Shown piece after piece: positions 11,341-25,412 of a stretch of DNA of 64,000 bases (the stretch's first letter is position 1; the number at the start of each line of letters is the position of its first letter). Source of the DNA: Coprinus comatus. Lineage: Eukaryota > Basidiomycota > Agaricomycetes > Agaricales > Agaricaceae. The position numbers were made by a program, and so were the translations under genes. The stretch spans positions 558,001 to 622,000 of the forward strand of contig JAWPGT010000007.1 in the NCBI GenBank assembly GCA_034638255.1, read 5' to 3'. Under the pieces are notes generated by a model. That model had not been told where the DNA came from, did no database searches, and worked only from the letters and a program-made list of their open reading frames with translations.

Positions 11341-13006
11341 ATGCGAATATCTGTCCCGGGCATTCCACACGCAGTCCGTTCTGCAGTCCCCACTGCCCCC
11401 GCAATCTCGCGTCTAGAGGCCATCGATAGACTAGCAGACTTCATAGCACCAGGCAATGTTGCTGTCCTTACTGGTGCCGGCGTCAGTGTCGATTCCGGAA
11501 TTAGAGCATACCGCGGTCATGATGGCCGCTACATGAATCCTAATTACAAGTTGGTCAATCTTCCTTTGCACCCCAAACAGATGAAATAACAACACAGGCC
11601 CATTTTCTATCATGAACTAGTCGCTGAAGGTGAGAAAGGACGCACTTTCAGGTTTGTTTGTTCTCGACTATTGAGAATAGCATTGACTTAGTGTTAGGCA
11701 ACGATATTGGTACAATATTTATTCTCTGCTTGGCTTAACCAGCTCATTGCCCCCTCAAATAGGCTACGTTCATACCTTGGCTACCCACCTGTTCGTGATG
11801 CCCTTCCCAACACGACCCATTACGCCCTAGCAGCACTACAACATTCGAATATTATATCACACCTAATTACCCAGGTAAGATTATTTCATATGTCTTGCCT
11901 GTCCATTGTCCATTCAACACTATTATATCAGAACGTGGATGGGTTGCATCACAAAGCTCTGATAGCGAAAGCAAGTAACCAATGGTCCCCATCCAAACTT
12001 TCTTCTACCATGCTTGAACTCCATGGCACGCTACATGTAAATCTTCTCAATATTGTTAGATCTTTTTTAAACTAATGAATATATCTCCAGAAAGTCCATT
12101 GTAATCGGGGTCATGTCATAGACCGTGACATTTTTCAAGATTGGCTATCCTCAGCTAATCCAGAATGGTTCAAATTTGCCCAAGAGATGGAACTTATGGG
12201 TACACAACCAAGAACGAATCCAGACGGTGACGTACGTTGTCGTAATTACACTACATGGCAACTCCGGATGATTGAATGAAAAACAGGTGGCAGTCGAACA
12301 CCTGGGCATATCATATTCAGATTTTCGAGTTCCAGAATGCCCGAGCTGCGCGCTGGATGGCCACAAAAATGCGGTGGTTAGTCTAGATTGTTCTTTGATC
12401 GGTGAAGTTGAATTCATAGTAATGTATGTATAGCATAAACCCCATGTGGTATTTTTCGGCGAATCAATACCAGCTGTGATCAAGGAAAACTCGTAAGTAA
12501 AGCACAGAAAGCACCCTTTACCTCGAATTTGGTAACTGATCTACACTTTTTAGGTTCAAGTTCATTGACTCGACAGACCGATTGCTGGTCATGGGAACGA
12601 CCTTGGCAACCTATTCAGCTTTTCGGTCGGTCTTGAATCTAGTACACACGTTTTCAAACTCGCCGGCTGACAAGTATTCCTTAGGCTTCTTAGACATGCA
12701 TTGGAACAGAAAAAACCAGTATTGGTTCTGAACATGGGACCTACACGTGCTGATACGCTTTCTGGAATCCAAAAAATTGAGATTCCAATGGGTTCTATCA
12801 CTCGCGATGTTGCGAAACAGATTTTGTACGTTACCCTTAACCTTATTTTGACTTCTTTCTAAGGTTTTTTTCTTACATTTTCCTTCCTACTGCGATATAG
12901 AGGAATGCAAGCGGTGGATAACACCGTCTTACGCGATATGTTGGATAGCGGTATTGTCCAACCGCCTTTGGATAACGATGACCGAGCACCAAGGGCTGCA
13001 GGGTAA
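11341..13006 (+). CDS. SIRT4-like NAD-dependent protein deacylase (sirtuin)
   Basis: Eleven exons (11341-11549, 11598-11651, 11698-11709, 11763-11874, 11932-12036, 12091-12231, 12287-12376, 12434-12492, 12554-12625, 12685-12825, 12901-13006) encode 366 residues. TGAGVSVDSGIRAYRG (residue 45), RQRYW, TQNVDGLHH (129), LELHG, VVFFGE, MGTTLATYSA and LNMGPTRAD are sirtuin NAD-binding and catalytic motifs; RQRYW and the overall layout are those of class II (SIRT4) sirtuins, which are mitochondrial. The third exon is 12 nt and supplies part of RQRYW. The first zinc knuckle reads CNRGH instead of CxxC, while the second is CPSC. The N-terminal 30 residues could be a targeting peptide. Confidence 0.88.
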
Positions 13007-13187
13007 AAGGTAGTAGTAATGTTCCATCTTTCTAGAAACTCAATTCAGATTAAAGGCGAACAGGACAATGTTGAGATAAAAGAGCAAAACATAGTAACAT
13101 TGGCACTATGGTATTTACTATTTAAATCTCATCCCGACTTTTTCATAATACGCTTTACGTTCTCCATTGTCCCAGTGTACTGTGTCC

Positions 13188-13604
13188 CTATTGTTTATGT
13201 TTCAAACCACGACCTTTTTCAACTTTTTTTATACTAGATGAAGCTTTTGACAACCGTAACAGAGCCGCAACACTCTGCATTTTGGTCAGGAACCCAACAG
13301 CATCACGGGCTTTGGATGGTAAATCCGCGAGCTCTGCTCCTCCCTCTCTTTTACTATCGCGGATGTGACGTGCGAAATGCATGTTCCAGTGTTCTTCGTC
13401 GTACAACATCTTGGATGACAGTTTCACACATGTGTTGCAAATCTTGCAGAGCACCTCGTGTGGGGAGATGATAATGCAAGACGGGTGAAATGCGAGGTTT
13501 TGTTGTCTTTCAAGTGATCTTGGAGTGATTTCAAAACTGCGGGTGGGTCTGATAGTAGGCCCTTGTGAGTAATAGTGTAGTCGAACATCAATATCAATGA
13601 TCAT
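13188..13604 (-). CDS. Small protein with one C2HH zinc module
   Basis: A single reading frame of 138 residues. It has one motif, CKICNTCVKL followed by Y, W, H and H, with spacing C-x2-C-x19-H-x3-H and W three residues before the first H. The same module, with a last Cys, occurs three times in the gene at 16000-18152. The C-terminal tail is Lys-rich. An acceptor-like site sits just upstream of the ATG, so a further 5' exon is possible. Function unknown; the C-terminal end lies 181 bp past the convergent sirtuin gene. Confidence 0.6.
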   Translation of the reverse strand: MIIDIDVRLHYYSQGPTIRPTRSFEITPRSLERQQNLAFHPSCIIISPHEVLCKICNTCVKLSSKMLYDEEHWNMHFARHIRDSKREGGAELADLPSKARDAVGFLTKMQSVAALLRLSKASSSIKKVEKGRGLKHKQ

Positions 13605-14429
13605 TATACCTAATAGTGTTATTTGAATATTGCCTTGGTTTCTTTCGTGCGATCGTTGTCCGAGACCGCATAATGTGCAATGTCAGGTTTATCGCAAAAA
13701 TAAAGGGAGAGAGACGAGATGTTTGTTGTTAGTGAGGCAAATCGAAATTTCTCTTCAACTCTCCCCATTGATTTTTGGTTGCTCAATATATATGTGACGA
13801 AGGAAAGCTAATAAAATCTTGGTGTTCGCTACCGCTTTCCCAGAAGGTAGAGAAAGCTACATAACTGGAAGGATTATTCCTGCTTTGAGTTATGGATTCT
13901 CGAGCTGAAAATCTGTCACCACCACATGTTCGGTCACCAAGATAGCTTAAAGAAGTGGACGGCTCCAAGAAAAATATTAGACTTTTTTTTCTGAGTTTTC
14001 TCCGAAGGAGTGGTTCTATTTCCGTAACTAGTCTAGTGGCGCATGTAATCAGCTTATTGATATATAAGTATTGATCGACACGTTGATACGTGCGGCATAG
14101 AACGTTTTATCCGGAGTAATTGTGCTTAATTCTGGAGACAAATATTTGCAGCGTGGACTCGAGCATGGAATAAGTGATCGCAGGGTATTTCCCAAATTGC
14201 AAATTATTGTTTACACAACAACAACCTCCATAACTACACAGAATTATTTGTTCTTCTTTCATGCGGTGACTCAAGGCTAAACAAATGTTGCTAACGGGGC
14301 TAATGCGTTACGGTAAACTTACTAGCGATTGCTTATATAGTGACCTAAACCCTTTGCATGTTAGTTTCCCTTTTATCTTTCCCCACCCTCCCTCGCTTTC
14401 CCCCCTAACTAGCTTTACTCGTCGAGACC
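13605..14429. other. Intergenic, upstream of GH16 gene
   Basis: No gene seen in these 825 bp. The TATA-like element of the GH16 gene is at 14334-14340. Confidence 0.5.
14334..14340 (+). promoter_or_regulatory. TATA-like box of GH16 gene
   Basis: tatatag lies 90 bp upstream of the ATG at 14430, a usual position for a fungal TATA element; a CT-rich stretch follows it. Confidence 0.4.
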
Positions 14430-15655
14430 ATGCGTCACTCACTCTCCTTAATTATTGCTCTCGCTCTCTCTCCAGTATTTGTCCTTGCAAGCAAGCGCTC
14501 AGGACACGTTGAACGTGCCCGCCATCTTCGTGCCCGGAATAATTATCCCAAAGTGCCATACACTATACAAGAACACTACGAAGGGGAATCGTTCTTCGAG
14601 TGAGTTCTTCCTATTCATCGCGTGTTGTAGGTACTTAGAGAATCCCTTCAGGAAATGGGACTTCTTCGCTCATGGCGACCCCACACATGGTCTCGTAAAC
14701 TACCAAACCAAAGCTAACGCTCGATCCAAAAACCTTGCGTATATTGACGATGATGGGACAACAATTCTTACTGTTGATGGCACTTCAGCGGTCCCGGTTG
14801 GAGGCAAGCGCGACTCGTAAGTTGACGTTTCCTGTCAAAATGTTATTCCTTACTCAACCACTCATTTAACGTTGTATAGGGTTCGGATCACCACGAAGCA
14901 GACATGGGACACTGGTCTTTTCATTGCAGACTTTACAAAGATGCCTCATGGGTGTAGCGTGTGGCCCGCATATTGGAGTGTTGGGCCTAACTGGCCAAAC
15001 AATGGGGAAATTGACATCATCGAGGGTGTCCATAATCAAGAATTCAATCAATACACACTCCACACTGGTATTGAATGCGACATCCCTGCCAACATTTCCG
15101 ACATTGGGGTAACTGGAAGTTCTATGATGCATAATAAGTGCCAATCCCTTCCCTCGGACAACCGTGGTTGTGGCTTCCTCGCAACTGACAAACGGACTTA
15201 TGGTGCTGGATTCAATGCTGCTGGTGGAGGGGTTTTTGCTCATGACTGGAATGCCGATGGTGTGAAGATGTGGTTCTTCTCTCGTGATGACATTCCGTCA
15301 GATATCATTTCACAGACACCAGACCCAAGCAGCTGGGGACCACCTACTGCCGCATGGACTGCAGATCATTGTGACATTGCCGCAGCCTTCCGTCAACATT
15401 CTCTCATCATCGATACTACACTATGTGGTGATTGGGCAGGGCCTGCTTTTGGTGGTTCTGGTTGTCCTGGAACTTGCCAGCAAGCTGTTGCTGATCCTGC
15501 GAATTTCAAGAGTGAGTTTGACATTTACGATTTTAAGAAGATTGTTTTTTGACTAACGCTGAATTCTAGATGCCGCTTGGGGCGTTAAGTACATTTCGGT
15601 GTATCAGTCGGCACCTACTGCTTCTGTTCTCGCCTCCGGTCGTGTTTCTGCCTGA
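14430..15655 (+). CDS. Secreted GH16 endo-1,3(4)-beta-glucanase-like (copy 1)
   Basis: Four exons (14430-14599, 14652-14816, 14880-15511, 15570-15655) encode 350 residues. The N-terminus MRHSLSLIIALALSPVFVLA is a signal peptide. The catalytic motif GEIDIIEG (ExDxxE) is followed by HNQ, with upstream GLFIADF and WPAYWSVGPNWP and later DTTLCGDWAG; this is the Lam16A-like GH16 pattern of wood-decay and soil basidiomycetes, acting on beta-1,3(1,4)-glucans. Eight or more Cys suggest disulfides in the extracellular protein. It may act on the fungus's own wall or on plant and fungal debris. Copy 2 at 18360-19667 is in opposite orientation. Confidence 0.92.
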
Positions 15656-15999
15656 TCATTTCTTCGAATTCTCGAACTATTTACTCTTGGGCTTATTTGG
15701 TTGGATCTACGGACGATCTTATAAAATATATTTTACATACACCAGTACTTCGTTACTTATGAAGCCTACTCTATTTAATCAGTAAGCCGTGATCGCGAAT
15801 CACATTGAAACGGAATTGGGAGAAACTAGCTATCGTGTTGGGACCGCTTAAACACCGAGCGAGGATTAAGGTGTCGAGGTTGCTAGAAAGGTAGTTTGAT
15901 GAGGTTATTGAATACAAGAGTTGGGTTTTAGAAGTGAGCTGATCCGCCCTGAACCCAACTTGCTCGGAGCGGAATCACTGCTTTGCTCATTTTCTCAGC
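15656..15999. other. Intergenic spacer
   Basis: This 344-bp stretch between the GH16 stop and the start of the three-module gene contains nothing recognisable. Confidence 0.4.
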
Positions 16000-18152
16000 A
16001 TGCCACCCAAAGACCCAAAGTATTATTCTCACCACACATCCCTCTCATTCTTCAGCCCCACTAATATGTTCGTACAGATCACAAAATGTCAAGGTGGCGC
16101 AACTGAAGCGCCCAAAAGTGAGTTTGTGCGTTGTCAACGACCGTGGCAATGACTGCAACTTTGTTTACCACAGGCTTCTCAAAGTAGAGAGACATCCGCA
16201 GACAAGTATGTTCCCCACACTGCGGGTAACATTTTATCCGACTTTAAGCATCTTAAACCCGTTGTTTCTTCCACAGTACTACCGCAGGTCCTTCGAAACC
16301 ATATTTTACCCTCATGCCTCGACTACCCAGCCCCTTGAAGAGTACCGACGACGTTTTCAAGGTAAGGGGAATACACATAATCGATTTTCGGATATGGAAT
16401 GGGTTCGTTAACCGGTCCTTAGACGCCAGACCAACCTATCCCGATCGTGGATTTCCGGTGCTTGTCTTATTTTCTTATCCCATATATCCCATCTCACGCA
16501 TATACTTACGTATTAGGGATCCATCACCTAAACGAGTACAGACAGAAGCAAGCCCAGAGAACTTCGAAAAATCAAATGCGAACCCGAGAAAATCATCACG
16601 CCATAATCGTTCTTCGTCTTTGATTGGAGTCAACGAGAATACGAATACGAAGGGTGAAGTGAAATCACCATCTTCAGGACCTTCTCCATGCGTGAAATCT
16701 CCTTCACTCATCTCCAAAACCCCTCAAAATGCCAAGTAAATACCCTACACACACCGCATCTATTTAACTAATTGACTTCGCGCAGCCGTTCAGAAACACC
16801 TTTCTCAGAAACGAATAACGACAACATTTCTGTTGCTGATAGTATTGTTAATGCTGATACCGGTAGTCCTTCGGGTATTCGAATCAAGCGGACTGAAAGT
16901 GAACGAAAGCAATACTTTGAGAATCAACCTGAATGTGATGGTGTTGAGGCACATCGTGCATTTTGTACTAGGTGCAAAGAGTGGATCCGATTATCTGCGA
17001 AACAAACATACAGTGTAAGACCATGGGAGGTTCATCGTACAAAATGTGATCAAAAAGTCCCAACGTATGTAAATTTTCTATCCTTCGATCTTCCCTCTCT
17101 GAGTTTGACTGACATTTTACATGTGCATTTCTGGATTTAGTGAGAAGACATATAAAAATCTGGGTTTAGTAGCTGTTATTCCCTTCTCTGTACCCCGCAC
17201 GGAGAAGAATAGGAGGGTTCTATTAGAGTTGGATGATGCGGCCGAAACCGTTGAACCGAACCAAGTAAAGTGTAAGACTTGTAACAATTGGATTCCATTG
17301 GAGAAAAAATATAGCGTAAGATGCTGGGCGAAGCATGTAGCTGGTTGCCAACAGGATCTCAAGTATGTGATTCTTTTTTTCTTATAGTAGACAACCCCGC
17401 TGATGATCATAGGCCGGGAGATGTAGAAAAGAAGTTAGAACGGAAACTATTCTTCCTTTGTGACTTGAAACAATTCAAAGGTTTCCGAGACGCACATACC
17501 GTGGAATGTGCAGCATGTGGAAATGATGTTTCGCTCAATTCAGAAGTCGAATATGATTTAGAGAAGTGGTTGAAGCACAAAGAGACTTGTGATCCGTGAG
17601 TTAAAAATCGAACACGCCCTCCCTTTTGGTTGCTTATATGCGACTGGATCTACTAGATCTACATCTCAACCATACATTACTCCTAAACCAGAGTCCAAAC
17701 TCTCAGAAGGATCTCCAGAAAGTAAACCTAGCGTTCCAACTGTAACTGATAATGCCCCGGAGCCAGATACTTTGGTTCGAGCGACAACTGCTCCCTTACC
17801 AGAGCCACCCAAGTCGGAGTCGGAGTCGGCGAGCCCAGAACCCAACCGATTGACAATATCCGGATCAGAAAGAACATTAGTCGAATCTGCCTCTTTGGCA
17901 ACTATTACTGCAGTAGAGGCGCAACGACCACCATCACCTACACCACTACCGTCTCTCAAAAGAAAACGTGATGAAGATACTTCTATGGATATTGACGAAC
18001 AGGACGAAGAAGAGAGACCTAGCATTCGGCCTCGTACGGAGGATTATGTCCCAGATGATAGGGATTCACCAAGTGGACTTGGTTGGTTTTTGTTGCCTTT
18101 CAAGGCCTTTGTGAGGGGCTTTAGAGAGAGTTTGACAACGATTGATGATTGA
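16000..18152 (+). CDS. Protein with three C2HC zinc modules
   Basis: Ten exons (16000-16019, 16078-16117, 16174-16205, 16277-16361, 16423-16457, 16517-16735, 16786-17064, 17141-17362, 17413-17595, 17657-18152) encode 536 residues; every junction keeps frame, and the chain of very short first exons reaches an ATG giving MPPKDPK. The middle holds three modules of pattern C-x2-C-x(17-19)-H-x3-C with conserved Y and W: starts CTRCKEWIRL (about 203), CKTCNNWIPL (281) and CAACGNDVSL (342). The N-terminal 140 residues are Ser/Pro/Lys-rich and the C-terminal 150 residues are Pro/Ser/Glu-rich with an NLS-like KRKRDED. I do not recognise a named family. A nuclear role is inferred from the basic motif; zinc binding is inferred from the Cys/His spacing. 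Confidence 0.75.
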
Positions 18153-18359
18153 ATTATACATTCTCGACACATCTTGCTTTTTGCCTCCTTTCCTTTCTTC
18201 TGACTTTTGTATATTCTTTTTAGATAACAGGACCGTCTCGCTGGACAGGCTTGGATATATGGAGCCTGACGACTTACTGTACATTTCTTATCTTTTAAAT
18301 TGACTTTGGATACTATCCTTTACTCTCTTTCAAAATGTGGATTTGTTCTTCCTACTGCA

Positions 18360-19667
18360 TTATGCTGACTGGTACACAGAGATATAATTTACCTTCCACT
18401 TGGCATCTAAAACGATATCAATATAAACATCCTTGGGTATGATATAATTTGTTTAATTACTCACTCTTGAAGTTATTTGGATCCGCGACAGCTTGTTCAC
18501 ACGACCCAGGACATCCCGCTGAACCGTATGTTGCACCAGCCCAATCACCACAAAGTGTTGTATCAATGACCAATTGATGGTCATGGAAATGGCTCGGCAT
18601 ATCACAAGTACTCGAACTGAAAAATGCTTGAGGTGTTCCCCATGCGCTTGGATTGGGATTTCCATTTTCGATATCGGCAGGTATTTCACCACGAGCGAAG
18701 TGCCATACTTTGATACCATCTTGATTCCAAAGATGAGCGTAAACACCTCCACCAACTCCATTGAATCCATTTCCATATGATCGAGCATCGGTGTCATGGA
18801 AAGCACAACCAGTGTTATCTGCACCACTGGCCGCACATCGATCACCACCTTGTTTGGATGTTACCTGAGTGCCTCCAGTAGAAGCTTGACAACCGCCAGA
18901 AGTGTGGAGTGTGTACTGGTTGACTGCTTGATTATGCACGCCTTCCAAAATATCAATTTCACCTGGATATTCTAGAGTTAGAAATGGTAGGGCTTACAAT
19001 TGAACACAAATGTGGCTTACCACCAGAAGGCCATTGTGGCCCGACGGACCAGTAAGCTGGCCATGTACTGCAACCCACTGGCATTTGTGCAAAATCCGCG
19101 ATGAAAAGACCGCCGTTGAACCTTTTCATTGATGAAATACGGACACTGTTATAAGAAGTAGATCGTCGGTCGGTAATCCTCGTTTCATATGGTGAAATAA
19201 ACTTACGAATCGCGTTTTTGGCCTGGTTGAAGTGACGTTTTATCATCGACAGCTAATACCGTAACACCACCCTCAACATAAGCTAAATGTTTCGATAGTG
19301 CATCTTCCTTGCGTTGGTAATTGACAGAACCATGAGTTGGATCTGCTTGGTCAAAAAATTCCCATCCACTAAATAAATAAATAATATATACGTCAACCTC
19401 CTGAGATGGATAAAGAAACCTGTGAACGTACTTGAAGAAATCCTCGCCTTTATAACTAATATCTAACTTAAATGAACCGGAATTTCCTGCTTGTCGTGCG
19501 ACCTTGTTGCTATTGCTACTGTAATGGTTTCTGAGTCGGCGATGATGTTGTCTATTTTGAATACTTCGTCCAGGTCCGGATGGACTTCGTCTAAAATCAT
19601 TCCGTGCCAAGGATAAACCAACAACCAAAGAAAGGGAAAGGAATACAACAGAATTGAAGAATAGCAT
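18360..19667 (-). CDS. Secreted GH16 endo-1,3(4)-beta-glucanase-like (copy 2)
   Basis: Five exons (19667-19432, 19368-19207, 19145-19021, 18962-18465, 18406-18360) encode 355 residues. It has an N-terminal signal peptide (hydrophobic stretch to about residue 21), then an Arg-rich segment absent from copy 1, then the same motifs: WEFFDQADPTHG, GLFIADF, WPAYWSVGPQWP, catalytic GEIDILEG, DTTLCGDWAG. Compared with copy 1 it has one extra intron, splitting the Gly codon just before the catalytic Glu. The two genes are clearly paralogous but diverged, so the duplication is not recent. Confidence 0.92.
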
Positions 19668-20065
19668 GACTATAAACCGGACAAAAATGAGATTCTTTTT
19701 CTCCGTGCGTGAGCGTGTAGTTTTGTTGAGTGAGAACCGGCTTATTGAAGAACCTAAGATAGATAGATGAACTCGAAAATTTCCGTCAAGGAATTACGAG
19801 TGTTGCAGGTATGAAATCCGTCAAGGATTTTTAGAGAGAAGGGTGGGTAACCTGGTAGCCTGACCGGTGAGGAACGACACTGTAGCTTACGAGCATTTTA
19901 TAGTTGTCGTTGGCTCGACTGAGGCTGACTGTTTCATTCTCTCAAACTTGCAAGTCATCGGAAGTAAGTAGATGAGCCATCAATTTCAGTTTGATGGACA
20001 ATACACCATAACTACGTCATCAATTCTCAATCTATAACCACCAACACCAAAAACTAAACAAGAAA
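19668..20065. promoter_or_regulatory. Divergent intergenic region, GH16 copy 2 / NAXD
   Basis: 398 bp between start codons that point away from each other; no gene seen, and no clear TATA element. Confidence 0.4.
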
Positions 20066-21417
20066 ATGCCACTTCCTCGATACACTTACGACCGTGTCAG
20101 AGCCTTGATTCCACCACTGAATGGGACGCTACATAAGGGACAATCGGGTGGGTTCAAATCATACAATAATTAAACAACCGTAACCATCAATTTAACCGTG
20201 CCCATTTGATTAGGACGAGTGGGCGTTCTCGGCGGCGCGCTAGAGTATGTGTTATCCCCGCTTTCTACACTCAACGTATCGATGAATATTGGTTATGCTA
20301 AGAGATCTTGTATAGCTACACTGGAGCACCATACTTTGCTGCTATATCCGCCCTGCGTATGGTACGTAGAACTAATCATCAACTACATGCACAATAATAA
20401 ACCTATAATAATTTAGGGTGCTGATCTATCTCATGTCATTTGTTCGCCTACAGCAGGAATGCCCATCAAATCATATTCACCAGATCTAATCGTACATCCT
20501 ATTCTTCGTGAAAACGCGTTAGTAACCAACCTTTCACCCCATTCAAACGCCTACTTCACATACGTTCCCAAACATTCAATTGACAATTCTGTTGTAAAAC
20601 ATAACAGAAATATTGAAACAGTCAAACAAGAACTAGACTCTATTTTCTCTCGACTCCATGTGCTTATTGTAGGTCCTGGACTTGGCAGAGAAGATTATAT
20701 GCAAAATTATGCCAGAACAGCCGTCGCCATAGCTCGGAATAGAGGAATGTATCTTGTTTTAGATGCAGACGCCCTCTACATGATCGGGAAAGATAGATCA
20801 ATTATCCAAGGATACCGTCGTGCTGTCATAACACCAAATGTTGTTGAATTTCAGCGTTTGAGTGAGCAGATTGGTGTAAAGCCAGATACACCGCCTGATC
20901 ATAAAGCTCAGCAACTCTCGCGATTACTTGGTGGTGTAACTGTTCTAGAGAAGGGATCAATAGATGTTATCGTAACGGATACTGAAGGAAAAGAGGTTGA
21001 CTTGGAGGCCAGACAACTAAAAGGGGCTGGTCCTGGGAACGGGGAGTATACCGAGCTCGTCAAAATAGATACCCCTGGAGGTTTAAAACGATGTGGTGGT
21101 CAGGGAGATGTTCTTAGCGGAAACGTTGGTACATTCCTCGCTTGGGGGCATTGTTACGAAGGTGGAAATTTCGGGTGCGTATAGTCATCATTCATTGCTG
21201 AGATATCCATTTATCTCGGCATAACAGTGACAAACGTATTCCTGCTTCACATATCCCCTTCCTTGCTGCAGTCGGTGGAAGTATGGTGACACGAACTGCG
21301 AGTCGTTTCGCATTTTCAAAGGCAGGAAGGAGTACTATTACACAAGACCTGTTGTCTGAAATTGGGGCAGCTTTTGAAAATGTATTCGGCCATGAGGCAC
21401 AGTTCGGTGAAAGATGA
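20066..21417 (+). CDS. ATP-dependent (S)-NAD(P)H-hydrate dehydratase
   Basis: Five exons (20066-20147, 20214-20244, 20316-20361, 20417-21174, 21228-21417) encode 368 residues. [53 protein letters not shown] and [15 protein letters not shown] are motifs of the YjeF C-terminal/ribokinase-like NAD(P)HX dehydratase (yeast YKL151C, animal NAXD/CARKD). It repairs hydrated NADH and NADPH using ATP. The 31-nt second exon completes the glycine-rich N-terminal motif. It converges on the PGM gene with 135 bp between stop codons. Confidence 0.92.
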
Positions 21418-21552
21418 GTTCAAATCAACTAAAGGCATTTCAGATTCAGTATATTCTCTTTACATGGACCGCTTGAAATGTAATCTCTAAATATATACAA
21501 GTACAAGATCGCTTAGATCGTCTATTCAAATCACTATCTCCCCTTTGCGATT

Positions 21553-23568
<2,016 letters not shown>

Positions 23569-23804
23569 CGTTAGAGAAGATACAGGAGAAGAACGGATTA
23601 GGGGGCACCAAAAGGTTTAAATATCGGATCGATGCAATGATGTCAATGCCTGTCTCACGTGACTGAGATCTAGAAGGGAATATCACATCCACGTGGGCCA
23701 AATCACGGCCACCCACTCGCAAGCCCTTCGGCAGCGCAGTCAGGAATCAGGAATCAGGATGGACATATATAATCCCACCCACGTACTTTTCATTCTTTAC
23801 CACC

Positions 23805-25412
23805 ATGTCTAGTCATGTACATCTCCTCGTTCTCATCCATGGCATGTGGGGACACCCTGGCCACCTCTCAGAACTACATCGTCTCATCCTTGAAAAGCAC
23901 CCAGTGTCTGAAGAAGACAGCGACATTCAGCTTGAGACTATACTCCCAGAAACAAACAGGGATGATGCTACATATGATGGCATTGACTGGGGAGGTGAAA
24001 GAGTGGCTAATGAGGTATGTCATCATCACTTCCTCGGGAAGCTAGAAGCTAAGTCAGCTACATGTAGGTGACACAGAAGGTCAAAGATATCGAAGCTGCT
24101 GGCAAGAAAGTAGTCAAGTTTTCAATCACTGGTTACAGCCTTGGAGGTTTGGTTGCCCGATACATGCTGGGGTAAGTAGCAACCCTTCGTCTCGTGTTCT
24201 CCGCCTAACCTTGTGCACATAGAATATTACACAAACGAGGATTCTTTATGGACAAGGGAATTGAGCCGGTCAACTTCAATACCATTGCAACACCCCATCT
24301 CGGTTTGCTAAGGTACCCGTCGCTAATGTCGACATTGTCCACCTTAATGGGTTCAAAACTCTTGTCTCAGACAGGGGAGCAGTTCTTCTGTGTGGATAAC
24401 TGGGCTAAAACTGGTAGACCGCTTATTGAAATTATGGCTGACCCGGGTATCTATCATCCACAACGCTAATTGTCCGAACAAGATGAACTTATTGCGATAC
24501 TTTTTTAGATTGTATCTTCTATCAAGCTCTTGCCCTGTTCAAACATATACGTATCTATGCCAATGCGTTAGTATCTCTAAATCATGCTTCCTCATTAACT
24601 AAAGCTAAAAGTGTGATAGAATCAATGATGTTACTGTCCCATACTGTACAGCTGCCATTGAAACTAAGGATCCCTTCGTAGAATATGAACACAATGGCAC
24701 ACAAGTGTACGCTTTTTAATTAGCCAAGGTCTGACATTTTATTAATTTGGTATACAGGGTGGTACGCGATGACTATAAGCATCTAATAGAGAGCTACACT
24801 GTCTCGGAAAGTGTCCCACATAAAGTTAAACCGGCAGTCTTTTCGTCTGAATGGTTCCACGCTTTCAAACCCAAACCGGTCCTTCCACCGACTATGCAAT
24901 TCCGTTTCCCTCTCAATATTGTGAGTATCCCTGCTCTTGATTCCACCGGATCTTTTCAATGACTCCCATCCTTTAAATAGGCCCTTTATACCCTGCTTCC
25001 TTTCCTTATACCCGCCGGCATCTCTTACCTCCTTTACCGCGTCTCCGTATCTTCACACCATTCTCGTGCCCGTATAAAGCAGCTTGAACAAGATGACACC
25101 TACCGCGAGAAGCTAGTAACTGTATTCCAAGAACTCGAACACGAAGTTGAAAACACTGTGGCAGACATAGTTGATGACGATGAAGGAGAAGCATATCCCA
25201 TCATTAAAGCCAAATTACATCCAGTTGTATCCACACGACAAAAGTTGATGGCGAAATGGCTTAACCAGTTACCCATCGCCAAAGAATTGGGGTTCTTCGA
25301 AGATATCAGGAATTCACATGCTACGATCGTTTGTCGAGATGTTAAAAGGTTTGAATTGCATAGAAGAGGAGAAGGTGTTATTAGACATTGGGCTGATTCT
25401 TTCGTTTTGTAA
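23805..25412 (+). CDS. ROG1-type lipase / serine esterase (DUF676)
   Basis: Seven exons (23805-24014, 24068-24171, 24223-24446, 24509-24566, 24620-24706, 24758-24920, 24981-25412) encode 425 residues. It begins HLLVLIHGMWGHPGH (oxyanion-hole segment HGxxG-like), has the nucleophile elbow GYSLGGLVARY, then FNTIATPHLG, and a later INDVTVPY segment likely bearing the catalytic Asp. A single hydrophobic segment (ALYTLLPFLIPAGISYLLY, near residue 283) suggests membrane attachment. Yeast Rog1 and relatives act on glycerolipids at ER and lipid droplets. It is divergent from PGM with 236 bp between start codons. Confidence 0.88.
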
